A DNA stretch of 64,000 nucleotides from Euclidia mi (Eukaryota; Arthropoda; Insecta; Lepidoptera; Erebidae), in assembly GCA_944739405.2 (NCBI GenBank), contig OX123197.2:60240047-60304046 (forward strand), written 5' to 3'. Below the pieces are notes generated by a model, which was not told the DNA's origin, made no database searches, and saw nothing but the letters and a program-made list of their open reading frames with translations. The first letter of the stretch is position 1, and every line of letters starts with the position of its first letter. Positions 33,645 through 45,540 of the stretch are shown piece by piece. Both the position numbers and the translations under genes were made by a program.

Positions 33645-34207
33645 TTTTTTATTTTTATTAAAAAGAACCTATCTAAATGACTTCACGCTGCCTGATGGTA
33701 AGCTGACAGTGAAGTCCTATTGGGAAGGCCATCATCACGAATTGCTGGTTAGGCAATGTGACATGACGGCCCTCACTTTGACGGCCTTGAGAGATGCTTT
33801 TTCACGCCCCGCTTAAAGGACCCAGGATCAAGGGAGGAAGGAAACACGTGAGCTGGCAGTGAGTTCCACATCTTTATGGTACGGCAAAGATAAGATGTAG
33901 CGAACCTTTTCATACGTGACGGTATCTGCTCAACTGTGTAAGCGTGGCACTTTAACCCGGCACGTGTTGTTCGGGATAGGAAAGGAGAGGGTGGGATGAG
34001 TTGAAAGAGTTCTTCTGAACACTCACCGTGATACAAACGGTAAAAGGCAGCCATTGAGGCTACGTCCCTGCGTAATTGCAGAGATTCAAGGGTCTTAGTA
34101 GCCTCAAGGTCACCTATGATACGGACAGCACGCCGCTGCAACCTATCAAGGGCATCTAGCAGGTACTGAGCGGAGCCGTTCCAGAGATGAGAGCAGTATT
34201 CATACAT
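33645..34207 (-). pseudogene. 5'-truncated LINE: C-terminus of RT ORF and 3' UTR
   Basis: A minus-strand ORF of 144 codons (33773-34207) contains YCSHLWNG, then LDRLQRRAVRIIGD and MWNSLPAHVFP. These are typical of the region downstream of the RT in CR1/Jockey-type LINE proteins, where a YC-x-LW block is followed by LxxLQRRAxRI and W-N-x-LP near the end. No RT palm motif remains. The 3' UTR extends to about 33645 and ends near AATAAAAATAAAA on the minus strand. This is ordinary 5' truncation during insertion. Confidence 0.8.
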
Positions 34208-34290
34208 AAATGTTTGTCCTGGGTGGTAATTGAACCCGCGACCTTCAGCGTGGCAGTCCTTTACATTCCCGCTACGCTTTGAAAATGCTA
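34208..34290 (-). mobile_element. SINE head fragment
   Basis: Minus-strand B-box-like GGGTTCAATTACC near 34226-34238 and the surrounding tRNA-like sequence suggest a truncated SINE beside the LINE fragment. Confidence 0.4.
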
Positions 34291-34533
34291 AGCAAACACT
34301 AGACAGATATACCCTATATTATCCTAATCCAGATTTTCAGTTATTATCAATCTGCACCCAATCTAAACCGTAGCTTTCTGAAGCAAATTAAAAGATTTTA
34401 TCTCTTGAGCAGTTAATGAAGTTGCAAGTTCGACTATTCAGGATTATGTTCTAAGATTGCATCCTGTTGTTTGAGCGCTGTGAAGTTCTTGCCGAGTTCC
34501 GATAATGCAAGCATTAATAGCCAATAAGGAGAC

Positions 34534-35064
34534 TGGTAGCGCCATCTACCTTTCCATCGAAACTAATCCCATCAACATCAATGGTTGGTCGCTGCTTGAC
34601 CAATGCGAGCGATGCCTTTTGTTTCTATCCCTCTCTATCCCATTCCCAAGAAGAGGGCACGCCTTCGCGGATTGGTCGCCGCGGATCGTCGACGCGAGTG
34701 ACAGTCCAGAACTTTCGAGAACATTCGATTCGCGATACGCGTCCGCTATACCGCATCACCGCGCCGCTCCCGTATAAGTTATTACCGCTTATAAAACCGC
34801 TCGCAAGTGGAAGTGACTGTGTAGTGAAGTGAAAACAAGCAGCTGCATCACGAAGCCACCAGGAGACTGCCCTTCGGAAACGAAGAAGATTGCCGTATAA
34901 GGTAAATGCCCTCCATCCTTGGAATATCCTATACCCACTCACAATCACCTCTTCCCGTATCCAACCCTAGGCGGCTAAAAACCCGCTATCCTTTGAATAC
35001 AGTCCATTCCATTAATCCTTCCCAAGTCGCCTAGAACCTACGGTTTCGGTGTATCGCCGAACCA
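34534..35064 (+). repeat. 5' LTR of BEL/Pao element
   Basis: It begins TGGTAGCGCC and ends GCCGAACCA. A TATAAAA-like motif, CTTATAAAACCGC, lies near 34788, a plausible core promoter. Confidence 0.92.
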
Positions 35065-35070
35065 TTTTTT

Positions 35071-35088
35071 TGGTCCTTCGAGCCGGAT
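35071..35088 (+). promoter_or_regulatory. Primer-binding site
   Basis: TGGTCCTTCGAGCCGGAT follows the 5' LTR after a short T run. This is the primer-site type seen in BEL/Pao elements. Confidence 0.7.
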
Positions 35089-35398
35089 TCATTTACGTTT
35101 TTATACGTTACATCGCTATACCTAGGCAGTTATAGCACCTAGCTATACTCCTAATATATTCACATAACCGTCACATGGTTGTTTCCGCCCGCATCAGTAG
35201 GTAAACTTTTATGTAGCTACCTACTTACTAAATCATTAATTCTGGAACTATCATAGTTGTCTTATAAATCTCATATTTCAAGCAACTTTTAATTCCACAG
35301 CTCTAAAGTGTTGCCTACTTAGCCTACTTAGGTAAAATAATAGGTACATTAGATATTCTTATTTTGTTTCGTTCTCATTAGCTTATACTTACGTAAGC

Positions 35399-36325
35399 AT
35401 GTCACAACAAAAGAAGTCACGCGTGTCGGAAGACAAAGAGATGACAATCTTAGAAGCAAAACGCAATATTTTATTTGAGCGCATTCAAAACATCTATGAA
35501 CGCTCTAAAACCGCATCTATGTCTGACAGTAATAGCGAAGCATTTCTCAGTTATTGTATGACAGTAAATAGTATTCGAACAGATTTTCATAAGTTGTTAG
35601 ACGATTATAACGCAAGATTACTTTCTATCAATCGTGATGAAAAACCGAACTATCAGGCGTATACCTCATTCGAAGATCTTTATTGTATTATTAAGCGTAT
35701 ACAATCGCAATTGGAGGGTAAATGTTCAGCAGAGCCCGTTGCCCGCAAACCGAGATTACCGCCAATCGAGATTATGTCGTTTGACGGAGATATACGAAAT
35801 TGGCCGTTATTCTATGCGAGTTTTAAGTCTACAGTGCACGATAATGGTTCTCTGACAGATGCTGACAGGTTGTACTATTTAATAGGTAAACTGTCACCGA
35901 AGGCCCAGTCCGTATTTGCAGGTGTCACACCCAGTGCTGAGAATTATCAGGTCATATTTCAGTCACTACTTGACAGATATCAGGACACGCGCGTCCTAGC
36001 GTCTACCTACTTTGACCAAGCTTTAAATCTCAAACTGTCCGGCAACGCGTCTGTCTCGAATTTTCAGCTGTTTATTGATAACTTCGTAACCGCGGTTAAT
36101 TCTCTTAGGAATTTAAAATTAGAAGATCTTTCCGACTTTATGTTGCTTCAACTCGCTTTAAAAAAGTTTGACACTGATACAATTCGCGCATTCGAGATGA
36201 CGGAACGCAATAATAAAATACCTACACTAGATAGTTTTATTTCGTTCATCAAAGATCAGTGTCGAATAATACACAGTCGGGTTCACCTGGCCCGTCTAAC
36301 ACAAACAGCAACAAACAAAGGTTGA
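35399..36325 (+). pseudogene. BEL/Pao Gag, frame broken at the C-terminus
   Basis: The 308-codon ORF is the structural Gag that would form the particle. The N-terminal 110 residues are helical and charged. From about residue 120 comes the block PPIEIMSFDGDIRNWPLFY, then SLTDADRLYYLIGKLS and YQVIFQSLLDRYQDTR, the conserved BEL/Pao Gag core (the DUF1759 type). After about residue 285 the frame shifts: the downstream zinc knuckles are read in another frame starting upstream of 36259, so the last 20 or so codons here are out of frame. The ATG at 35399 is the first in frame. Confidence 0.88.
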
Positions 36326-36603
36326 ATAAATCGCGAAATAGTAATAATAACTCGGTCCCTAATCCACAATCTTACGTAACATGTTCGGAATCTAATAGTA
36401 ATAATTCACAGAAGTGTCTGTGCAGTAATATAGTGCACGACCATTTATATAAGTGTCCCGCCTTCGATAATCAGAATGCAACCGCTCGTTTTAAATGCGT
36501 ACAAGATAACAAAGCTTGCATTAATTGCTTAAGCATAAAATATAAAACAAGTAATTGTTCTAGTAAGACAAAGTGCCGCTTTTGCAATAAAAAACATCAT
36601 TAA
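36259..36603 (+). pseudogene. BEL/Pao zinc-knuckle segment
   Basis: It is read in a frame shifted from Gag and overlaps its end. After an Asn/Ser-rich linker come three Cys/His clusters: CLCSNIVHDHLYKC, CINCLSIKYKTSNC, and CRFCNKKHH just before the TAA at 36601-36603. These are the nucleic-acid-binding knuckles at the Gag/protease junction of BEL/Pao. The stop falls directly after the last His pair and looks like a mutation, since the protease frame continues without a gap. Confidence 0.75.
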
Positions 36604-37320
36604 TTGCTTCATTTCAATAAAGATAACCCGTTGTCAAGCCAAGCCGCTAACCTTGACACGCTTACCTCACAGGTGCAGGCCACGGTGACTTCCCCCTCCA
36701 CGCCTCACAATGAGATATCGTTGTGTACGACATCCATTGCGCGGGCGGCACGCACGCGCGGACGGCCTTCGCGCGCTTGTAGTGATCAGAGCAGTGCTAG
36801 GCCGCCATGTATGGCGTCTAAGACTGTTCTGTTAGTGACAGCGCAAGTTATCATATATGATGTTAATGGGTCGCCGCACATGGTACGTTGTCTGCTAGAT
36901 AGCGCATTTCAGATCAATTTAATAACGTTAGAATTGTTCAAACGCCTCGGATTATGGAATAAATTTAAAAATACGAACTCAATAATCCGAGGGATAGGCG
37001 GATCAGAAAAAACATTGTAAGGGTTCCGTAGATATTAAAATACATTCGCGTTTTGATAGGGACATTAATTTTAACATTTCTTCCCTTATCGTGGAGCGTA
37101 TTACGGACACATTGCCAAACGCTAATGTGGACGTTGCTTCTCACACATCTCGAGTCATTGCCACTAGCGGACTCGGAGTTTGCAAATCCGGCAGACATTG
37201 ATGTTTTGATCGGAGCCGCAATACTCCCGCACTTGCAACTTACTAAAGTGGTACGTAGTGAGCAAAATAACTTACCGCCCGCTATTGAGACGGTATTTGG
37301 GTATGTGATTATCATTCGTT
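36604..37320 (+). pseudogene. BEL/Pao aspartic protease region, broken
   Basis: It corresponds to the retropepsin-like (DUF1758) part that would process the polyprotein. The active-site block is at 36886-36921 and reads LLDSAFQINLIT, where Asp-Ser-Gly is expected; the Gly is replaced by Ala, which would probably impair catalysis. The frame stops at 37020, and later blocks LPLADSEFANPADIDVLIGA and PPAIETVFGYV are read in another frame (37053-37322). The link region that normally separates this domain from the RT, of the order of 100 codons, is missing. The sequence jumps near 37310 from the FGYV block to a SLGDSYAAALRRF block. Confidence 0.75.
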
Positions 37321-37322
37321 AG

Positions 37323-39667
37323 GCGACTCGTACGCTGCTGCGCTCAGACGTTTCCATTGTTTGGAACGTAAACTTGATGCATCACCTAAGTTATGCAGCG
37401 CCTATAATGACGTCATTCGTGACTACATAGATAAAGGTTTTTTGAGTGTAGTTGTAAACAACGAGGGCAACTCTCTGCCCTCATATTATATCCCGCATCA
37501 CGGCGTAGTTCGCGAAGATAAAACCTCTACTAAACTCCGTGTGGTTTTAGACGCTAGTTGTAAGACTACATCGGGTCAGTCGATTAATGACATTTTGCAT
37601 GCCGGCCCCAATCTACAGGGTGATTTATTTAACATCATAATAAAGTTTCGTCTTTTCCAAATCGCTCTGTCAGCTGATTGCCGCCAAATGTTTCTCAATA
37701 TCGGCGTTCGCGAATCTGACCGTAGATTTCATCGGGTCTTTTATCGTTTTGACAAGAAAGAACCTTTATCTGTGTATCAGTTCAATCGTGTTTGTTTTGG
37801 ACTCAAGTCTAGCCCATATCACGCATTACGAGTTGTTCGCCAGTTGATCGCTGATGAAGGCGATCACTTTCCCGCCGCAGCGACTGTTGCCAATTCCGCT
37901 TTGTACATGGATGACATTGCCTGTAGTGTCATATCCGCTCCGCTAGCAATTTCGCTTTGTGAAGAGCTTATTCAGCTTTTCAAGCGAGGCCAGTTTGATC
38001 TTGTCAAATGGACAAGCAACTCTAAGGAGGTTCTCGCACGCATACCAGATTCTCATAAGGCTTCTCCAGACATTGAGTTTGAGAAGTCTGTACCGCATAA
38101 GGTTCTCGGTTTACGTTGGGACAAATCCTGCGATAGTTTTCGGTTTGACGTCTCACCACCAGATGATAAGTGCACCAAACGCACTATGCTGTCCACAGTG
38201 GCTCGACTATGGGACATAATGGGTTTTGTGGCGCCCACAATTTTGTACGCCAAGCTCTTGATCAAAGAGCTTTGGCTATCAAAGTGTGAGTGGGATGAAA
38301 CACCCCCTGACCATATTGTCGCCGCTTGGGGCCAGTTTTGTATTGAGCTTACCGCGCTCAATCAAGTTACTATTCCGCGTCATCTTGGGTTGGTAGATGG
38401 ATGTACCATCAACTTGATAGGTTTCGCTGACGCCACCGAGCGTGCTTACGGCGGAGTCGTATATCTGCAAGTCCGCATTGGTTCTAACTACTTGGTGCAG
38501 TTAGTTTGTGCCAAGTCTAAGGTCTCGCCTGTTAAAACCATTTCAGTTGCGAGACTGGAGTTGTGCGCGGTCCTTCTGCTGTCTCAGTTGCTCCGCAAGG
38601 TTCAAGACACAGTTTTGCCCCACTACCCCATTAATAAATTATACGCATTTTCCGACTCCAAAGTAGTGCTCGCCTTGATTCATTCTTCTCCTCATCGCTG
38701 GCAGACTTTTGTCGCCAACCGCGTTAGCAAATTGATTGAACTGGTTCCTGCTACTTGTTTCAATCACGTCGCGGGTATTGAAAACCCCACAGATTGCTTG
38801 TCTCGTGGTGTCACTCCACTTAATCTTCTGCATCATCCATTGTGGCGTCGTGGACCTTCTTGGATCTCCCATGATCCGTCAGAATGGCCCATGCAACCCT
38901 TTGACCACAGTGCAGAAGACGAAGATGTACCCGAACGGAACTCTGTTTCTTATCCCGTGATTGCTGAGGTTGCGGAGTCTCCCATCTATGCACTCGCACT
39001 ACGCATGTCATCGTGGTCTAAGTTACTCCGCGCCATCGTTTATGTCTATAGGTTTCTTAGGCACCTACTTAATGAGACTTTTGTATCAAGTACTGATATC
39101 AAATTCGCAGAATGTAAGTTACTACGAGTTGTACAAGCTGTTCATTTTAGTAACGACATTCAAAATTTAAAAGACAATGTACCTTGTTCTCCCGCTATCC
39201 TTAGACTCAAGCCGTTTCTCGATGAACACGGCGTCATACGCGTTGGGGATCGTCTGTCAAATTCAGATGAACCTTATAACTACAAACATCTTTGTATTCT
39301 GCCGCGACATGATCATGTTGTCGACCTTCTTGTTGATTTTTATCACAAGAAGCACCTCCATGCCGGTCCGGAGTTGCTTATGTCCTTACTTAGGAATAAG
39401 TATTGGATTTTACCCGCTCGACGAATAATTCGTCACAGAATACATAAATGTAACGTCTGTTTCAAATTTCGTCCGCATCCGACTTTCCCTCCCATGGCCG
39501 ATCTCCCTAGCCAGCGCGTCAACCAGGTTGCTAAAGCGTTTACACACACCGGTTGTGATTACGCAGGACCACTGCAGTATACGCCAGTGCGTGGTCGAGG
39601 TGTTAAAAGCCTGGAGAGCCTGGCTATGTATTTTTACATGCTTAACGACGCGCGCTACGCATATTGA
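37323..39667 (+). pseudogene. BEL/Pao RT, RNase H and integrase N-terminal zinc domain
   Basis: One long frame covers the polymerase. RT blocks: KLRVVLDASCKT near 37537, GPNLQGDLFNII near 37606, LSADCRQMF (motif A) near 37669, FGLKSSPYHALR near 37796, and YMDD (motif C) at 37905-37916. RNase H follows: LIGFADATERAYG near 38420, ISVARLELCAVLLL near 38540, AFSDSKVVLALI near 38648, then NPTDCLSRG near 38783. The integrase zinc domain is at 39345-39470 (H and H in HKKHLHAGPE, CNVCFKF near 39450). The frame is lost near 39600, and the segment ends at 39667. All RT catalytic residues are intact; the damage is upstream and downstream. Confidence 0.9.
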
Positions 39668-40445
39668 AGTTGCGACAGATTTAAGCACGGTGTCATTCCT
39701 GGCAGCCCTTAAACGATTTCTCTCACGGCGCGGCCCTATACAGTGTTTGTACACGGATAACGGCACTTGTTTTGTGGGCGCAAGCTCTTATTTACGCGAC
39801 CTTTATAAGTTTCTCAGGGAAGAATATCGTACTCGTCTTCAGGAAGAACTTTCCATAAATCATATTGACTAGAAGTTTATTCCACCAGCATCACCACATT
39901 TCGGTGGATGTTGGGAAAGCATGGTCAAAGTAATTAAAACGCATCTCTTCAAGGTTATAGGTCAACAGATCCTCTCTTTCGAAGAGCTTTTAACTGTCCT
40001 TGCACAAGTCGAGGCACTGATCAACTCGCGTCCGCTCACGGCATTGAGTAGTGACCCTGCAGAACCATCCGCGTTAAGCCCTGCACATTTTCTGAACACA
40101 GTGCCATTATCGTCATTTCCGGCTCCTGAAGCAGACTCTTCAAGCTTGCTCCAGAGACATACTCTGCTGGATAAACTCGTGCAGTCGTTCTGGCGGCGCT
40201 GGCGTGCGGAATATCTACACCAGCTTCAGGCTAGATCCAAGTGGAATAGTCCTGCATCCCCTTTACAGGAGGGTACGTTGGTCGTCATAATACATGATAA
40301 TGCTCCGCCGCTTTCATGGCCGTTAGCCATCGTAGAGAAATTGCATACTTCCAAGGACGGTACAACTCGCGTTGTTACCGTGAAAACCGCTAAAGAGAGT
40401 TACGTGCGCCCTGTTGTACGTCTCTGTCCACTTCCAACTCAGTGA
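39528..40445 (+). pseudogene. BEL/Pao integrase core and C-terminus, broken
   Basis: The DDE integrase core continues in a second frame: the first Asp lies in the DYAGPL block near 39556 (in the frame of the preceding segment), the second in YTDNGTCF near 39751, and the Glu in FGGCWESMVK near 39900-39930. An in-frame TAG at 39870-39872 sits where Trp is expected, so the core is cut between the second Asp and the Glu. The downstream part (39921-40445) reads ALINSRPLTALSSDP and LLDKLVQSFWRRWRAEYL, the usual BEL/Pao integrase tail, ending about 215 bp before the 3' LTR. Confidence 0.88.
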
Positions 40446-40644
40446 GATCTAGGCTGAAGTTGGACCTACCTCTTAGTTTAAGTATTTAGTTAGTCGTTTT
40501 CTCTATTATTGCGTTTGTAGTTTTCGCTAAAGTTAATTTAGATTAATTTTATTGTCATATCGCTGTCTTAGTCTATTGATGAGTTATGCGGTAGTACACC
40601 CAACATAGCTAAGTTCAATTCTATTTTCTTTTAAAGGCAACCCT

Positions 40645-40661
40645 TTAGGGCCGGGGGGATA
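40645..40661 (+). promoter_or_regulatory. Purine-rich tract before the 3' LTR
   Basis: The sequence TAGGGCCGGGGGGATA directly precedes the LTR, acting as the plus-strand primer site. Confidence 0.6.
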
Positions 40662-41192
40662 TGGTAGCGCCATATACCTTTCCATCGAAACTAATCCCAT
40701 CAACATCAATGGTTGGTCGCTGCTTGGCCAATGCGAGCGATGCCTTTTGTTTCTATCCCTCTCTATCCCATTCCCAAGAGGAGGGCACGCCTTCGCGGAT
40801 TGGTCGCCGCGGATCGTCGACGCGAGTGACAGTCCAGAACTTTCGAGAACATTCGATTCGCGATACGCATCCGCTATACCGCATCACCGCGCCGCTCCCG
40901 TATAAGTTATTACCGCTTATAAAACCGCTCGCAAGTGGAAGTGACTGTGTAGTGAAGTGAAAACAAGCAGCTGCATCACGAAGCCACCAGGAGACTGCCC
41001 TTCGGAAACGAAGAAGATTGCCGTATAAGGTAAGTGCCCTCCATCCTTGGAATATCCTATACCCACTCACAATCACCTCTTCCCGTATCCAATCCTAGGC
41101 GGCTAAAAACCCGCTATCCTTTGAATACAGTCCATTCCATTAATCCTTCCCAAGTCGCCTAGAACCTACGGTTTCGGTGTATTGCCGAACCA
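40662..41192 (+). repeat. 3' LTR of BEL/Pao element
   Basis: Same length as the 5' LTR. Visible changes include CATCTACC to CATATACC, CTTGACC to CTTGGCC, ACGCGTCC to ACGCATCC and TATCGCC to TATTGCC. Confidence 0.92.
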
Positions 41193-41197
41193 GAGAC

Positions 41198-41914
41198 GCT
41201 TGGACGGGAATGGCAAAGTTCTTCAATTTTATTTTTCAGTATTTATAGTGAGCAAAACAGAACTATGTTAATTCCACAAACGCCATTTTCATTTTATTGC
41301 TTTAATTGGTGGTGCTTGAAATATACCGTAAAACTTGAGAATGTACCTATTAATATGGACAGTATGAAACCAAGTTCTCTGTTAAAAATAGATAAATCAG
41401 TCACTTATAATGGACTGAACAGTTGATCCTGTTGATCATGTGTTGTGCCCTTTACGGCTACACCGAAAGTAATGGGTTCGTATCCAGTATCCGAAGGACA
41501 ATAACTTATTGCGTGACGATTAGAATTATTTTCTTACTGCGCGTAATTTACCTATAGTAAATTCTTATATATACATATGTAATAAGTATATTTATCAATT
41601 AATATTTTACTTTAGTATTGGCTCTACCTTAGTTTGGGATCAGGTCGCAGTCTGTGACATGTCCTACGATATTATTAAACACAAATATAATCCAATGATT
41701 TAAATAATGCTAATTGACTAACCACCAGGGACACTGAAGTCCGTGCGAAGTGGAGAAGGTACAGCTGGAAAGCGCGCCCTGGGCTCCAAGGTATGTGTCC
41801 TGGATTGCAACCGGGACAGCGCTAGGATGATGATGATCTCATATCAATACACCAATTGACAAATACCTTTAAAAGTAAAAAAAACATACTATTACAAAGT
41901 AAATAAGAATCATG
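41198..41914. other. Spacer with a (GATGAT)-tailed repeat
   Basis: No gene. The part 41725-41836 contains CCGTGCGAAGTGGAGAAGG, GCGCGCCCTGGGCTCCAAGG and a terminal GGATGATGATGAT. It looks like another LINE or SINE 3' end with the RTE-type tail. Confidence 0.45.
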
Positions 41915-44395
41915 ACCTTGTCTTCCTCTCTTATGTCCTGAAGCCTCCTAAACCATGTCCTAAAGTTCTGTACTTGCGTTGTTTTGGGCGCATGGACGTT
42001 GAAAAATTGAGGTTGGATGCAGCAAAAATCGACTGGAAGCCGTTGACATCGGCCATCACTATCGACGACAAAGTAGACTTGTTCAACAACACGGTTAAGA
42101 GGTTATTCGATGTGCATGCTCCTATTAGAAAGGTCAAATTGAAGCGTCCACCTGCTCCTTGGATGACAGAGGGTATTCGGATGGCAATGCGACGCAGAGA
42201 CCGAGCTTTTCGAAAGTATAAAAAGGATCGGTGTGAAGACAATTGGTCTCTCTTCAAGATAGCAAGGAACAGGTGCAATCAGATGGTACGCAACGCTAGA
42301 CGCCGACATATTCACGAAAACATTACTAATTCATCCCCTGCCAATGTATGGCAGTTTTTAAGATCACTGGGCATAGGTAAACCTCACGGCCAAGTGGTTC
42401 TACCGGTGACTATTGGTTTGGATGACATTAATCGTCATTTTTCTACCACTCTCACTTTAGACGACCAAACCAAGCGTCAAACCATGGCCTACTTGGACGG
42501 TATACCTCGTCCGAACATTAACTCTTTCTCTTTTTCTCCTTTATCATCTGGTGAGATCAAAAAATCTATCCTATCCATTAAGTCCAAAGCCGTGGGTTGC
42601 GATGACATTAGTCGTCGCATGATCACGGTTATCCTTGATCAAATCCTGCCTATAATTACCCATATCCTGAACTAAATTTCCCCACCTATGGCGTAAAGCC
42701 TTTGTGCGTCCTTTACCTAAAATTTCCAATCCCACTCTGCTGACAAATTTCCGGCCTATATCCATACTTCCTTTTCTATCCAAGGTACTTGAGTCGTGCG
42801 TTCAGAGACAGTTGTCCGGGTTCGTTTACCATAACAATATCCTTTCTCCACTTCAATCTGGATTCAGACCTGGACATAGTACTCTCTCCGCATTGCTCAA
42901 GGTGACTGGCGATGTGAGGGCGGGGGTTGAGGAAACCAAGGTTACACTTTTGATCTTGGTGGACTTCTCAAACGCCTTCAACAACGTCAATCACGACCTC
43001 CTTCTTTCAATTCTTTCCTACCTCATGATCTCACCGATAGCACTGGAATGGTTCTCATCTTATCTTCGAGGACGCCAGCAGTTAGTACGGATTGATGAAA
43101 CCTCATCAATCTGGTGTGACTTGAACTCTGGTGTTCCTCAAGGCGGAATACTTTCTCCTCTTTTGTTCTCATTATTTATTAATCTCCTTACTCATGAACT
43201 TCATTGTGCGTACCATCTGTATGCCGATGATCTGCAGCTTTACACACAATCCAAGGCGGAAAATCTACATTCTGCAATAGGAGCAATAAACCAAGATCTT
43301 AATGCAATTAAGGATTGGTCGAAACGGTTTGGATTGGCTGTGAATCCTGATAAATGTCAGGCGATTCTAGTTGGCAGTTCCCGTATATTAAACAGGGTTG
43401 ACCTGCAGGCACTACCAGCCGTCACGTTTGATGGGCAAATTATCCCGATTAGTTCTAGCGTCAAGGATCTTGGTTTATATATTGACAGCAACCTTGATTG
43501 GCACACCCAGGTAGCGAACGTCAGTCGTAAAGTAACTGGTGCCTTACGGTCGCTCTATCGGCTGAAGAACTTTCTGCCGGTCAAGACTAAGACAACGTTA
43601 GTACAGACTTTAATATTTCCTATAATCGACTATGGTGATGTGTGCTACCTCGACCTTAATGCAGATCAGCTCAACAAGCTCGACCGCCTTCTCAATAATT
43701 GCATTAGATTCGTTTTCAATCTCCGCAAATATGATCATATTACAGAGCACCGATTAAAGTTACGATGGTTACCCATTCGTCAACGGCGTAGCTTACGTAC
43801 TTTGTGTACTCTCTATTCTTTATTGCACTCCCCACATGCTCCTGCGTATTTAATTCCTCACTTTCAATTTCTTTGTAATACACATGAGAAAAATCTTCGT
43901 TCCTCAAATAACCTTCTTCTCTTTTGTCCTTCTCACACTTCTAGCCTTGTACATACTTCGTTTAACATTCAATCTATCCTTCTCTGGAATGCTCTCCCTC
44001 TCGATATCAGGATGTCGACTAGCCGTTTCACATTTAAAACCAGAGTTCGCCAGACTTTCATAGACGCACTAACTGAATCATCGTAGGATTATCGTCTATT
44101 TATTATCTATGTATATAGTTATATTGTATATATGTAAAGTATTTTGTATTATATAGGTATATGTATAATATATATGTATATAGATAAGGTATGTAAGTAC
44201 TATATATATATATATATATATTTATGTATTAATTAGGTTTCTATCTAAGATTCAATGCAAATTTATGAATTGCACCTATTACTTGTATCTCTGCATCACC
44301 CAAAGGTTGACTGGCAGATAATGCCTACGGCATTAAGTCCGCCTCTGTACAATTTATGTGCATAAAGTTTAAATAAATAAATAAATAAAATATCC
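41915..44395 (+). mobile_element. 5'-truncated LINE of CR1/L2-like type
   Basis: It starts inside the linker between endonuclease and RT and runs through the RT to a 3' UTR containing a (TA)n run (about 44200-44222), a GCCTACGGCATTAAGTCC block and a terminal (AAAT)n tail at about 44370-44388. The endonuclease is missing, consistent with 5' truncation. A 3'-UTR scrap of a related element is at 8640-8710. Confidence 0.85.
41974..44086 (+). pseudogene. LINE reverse transcriptase ORF, one break
   Basis: First segment (41974-42675): a linker rich in Arg and Lys (WMTEGIRMAMRRRDRAFRKY) and the first RT block around KSKAVGCDDISRRMI. Second segment (42704-44086, 460 codons): FRPISILPFLSKVLE near 42747, SGFRPGHSTLSALL near 42858, motif A LVDFSNAFNNVNHDLL near 42957, GVPQGGILSPLLF near 43130, motif C YADD at 43220-43231, then the C-terminal domain with LDRLLNNCIRFVFN and LLWNALPLDIR. 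Only the short stretch 42675-42704 is broken, by a stop and frame change, so the RT core itself looks conserved. The endonuclease is absent. Confidence 0.88.
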
Positions 44396-45029
44396 ACTAT
44401 CCTTCGATTTAGTGACTACTAAGCAATATAATAAAATACCCTTATCAGTACAACGTTTACAGAAAAAGGCCATCTTCTGCCTTGCATACACTAACATTTG
44501 GGCGTATTTCTTACGCAACGTTTTTATTTTGGACTTGGCATAATGTGCGCCCCCAGGCAAAATTTTATGATGGCGAAAATGTTGTGATAATATCTCGAAA
44601 TGAAAGAGGATTAATTGTACAAACAATTTATGTTTAAGTCGCCGAAGGCAAAAATATTCTTGCCATTCAAAGCAAAAACGTCTTATTTTATTAAAAAAGA
44701 AACATTGTTTGCTGAGGAATTGAATTTCTTATGCCACATCTAGAGTTCTTAAACAAAGTCCTTTAGTTTAATTCCTTCGAATGATTATTATATGCGGTTT
44801 TTAAAAATAGATAGCAATTAAGAATGTTTTGTTACAGTAACATGCAGCAAAATTTCATGCAATGTAATGAAACATGAGATAGAAACACATTAGGAACTTA
44901 ACTGACCGGGCAAACCTTTTTTTGCCACATATGTACAGTAACAAATAAACATAAAAAAATTGAAATAAAAGCTTTTCGATTACCACAGAAATATTCTTTT
45001 GAAGGCCAATGACAAAACTCCAAACCCAA
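44396..45029. other. Non-coding AT-rich spacer
   Basis: Nothing recognisable on either strand. Confidence 0.5.
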
Positions 45030-45540
45030 AGGACGGCAACGCACGTCTGACTCCTTTGGTGTTGCTTGTGTCTATGGGCGGCGGTAATCGCTTACCATCA
45101 GGTGATCCGTATGCTCTATGCCGTCTATTACATAATAAAAACTTTGTCTAATTCTTAGACTATATATCATCCTCCTAGCGTTATCCCAGTTTTCAATCTG
45201 GGGTCCGCTTACTAGTCTAACCGGATTTGGCTGAATATTAGCTTTTCCACAGAGCGACTGCCTGTCTGACCTCCGCAACCCGAAGGGATAGCGATATTCC
45301 ATGGTTGAGACTAGTGTCAGTTTATTTAGGCTGACGCCCTGTAACGACTGTCAAAGGATCTTCATGACAACCGGGACCGACGGCTTAACGTGCTCTCCAA
45401 GGCACGGGATAAGCGATAATTAATAATTCAATACGCACATAACTCCGAAAAGTCATTGGTGCGCGCCGTGGATTCGAACCTGATACCCTCTGCATGGCAG
45501 TCTGTTGGTATCTTCACTAGGCTATCGTATTCTTAGACTA
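45030..45540 (-). mobile_element. tRNA-derived SINE with an adjoining repeat
   Basis: On the minus strand the order is tRNA-like head (B-box complement GGATTCGAACCT near 45470), GAGCACGTTAAGCCGTCGG near 45388, CATGGAATATCGCTATCCCT near 45295, and GACCCCAGATTGAAAACTGG near 45195, the same layout as the full-length copy at 47484-47869. The stretch 45030-45115 is the CGCTTACCATCAGGTGATCC repeat shared with 14890-15010. Confidence 0.75.

Larger units (their letters stand above)
34534..41192 (+). mobile_element. BEL/Pao LTR retrotransposon, recently inserted but defective
   Basis: Two 531-bp LTRs (TGGT...ACCA) bound a gag-pol interior and are flanked by the 5-bp duplication GAGAC (34529-34533 and 41193-41197). 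The LTRs differ at about seven positions. The order gag, zinc knuckles, protease, RT, RNase H, integrase and the YMDD active site are those of BEL/Pao. The coding region carries frameshifts, two in-frame stops and an internal deletion near 37310. No env-like gene is seen. Confidence 0.95.

Noticed and set aside
34505..34948. Overlapping ORFs of 80-107 codons on both strands in the LTR
   Set aside because: The same frames occur in both LTRs (also 40661-41076); the region is a regulatory repeat and the frames have no motif.
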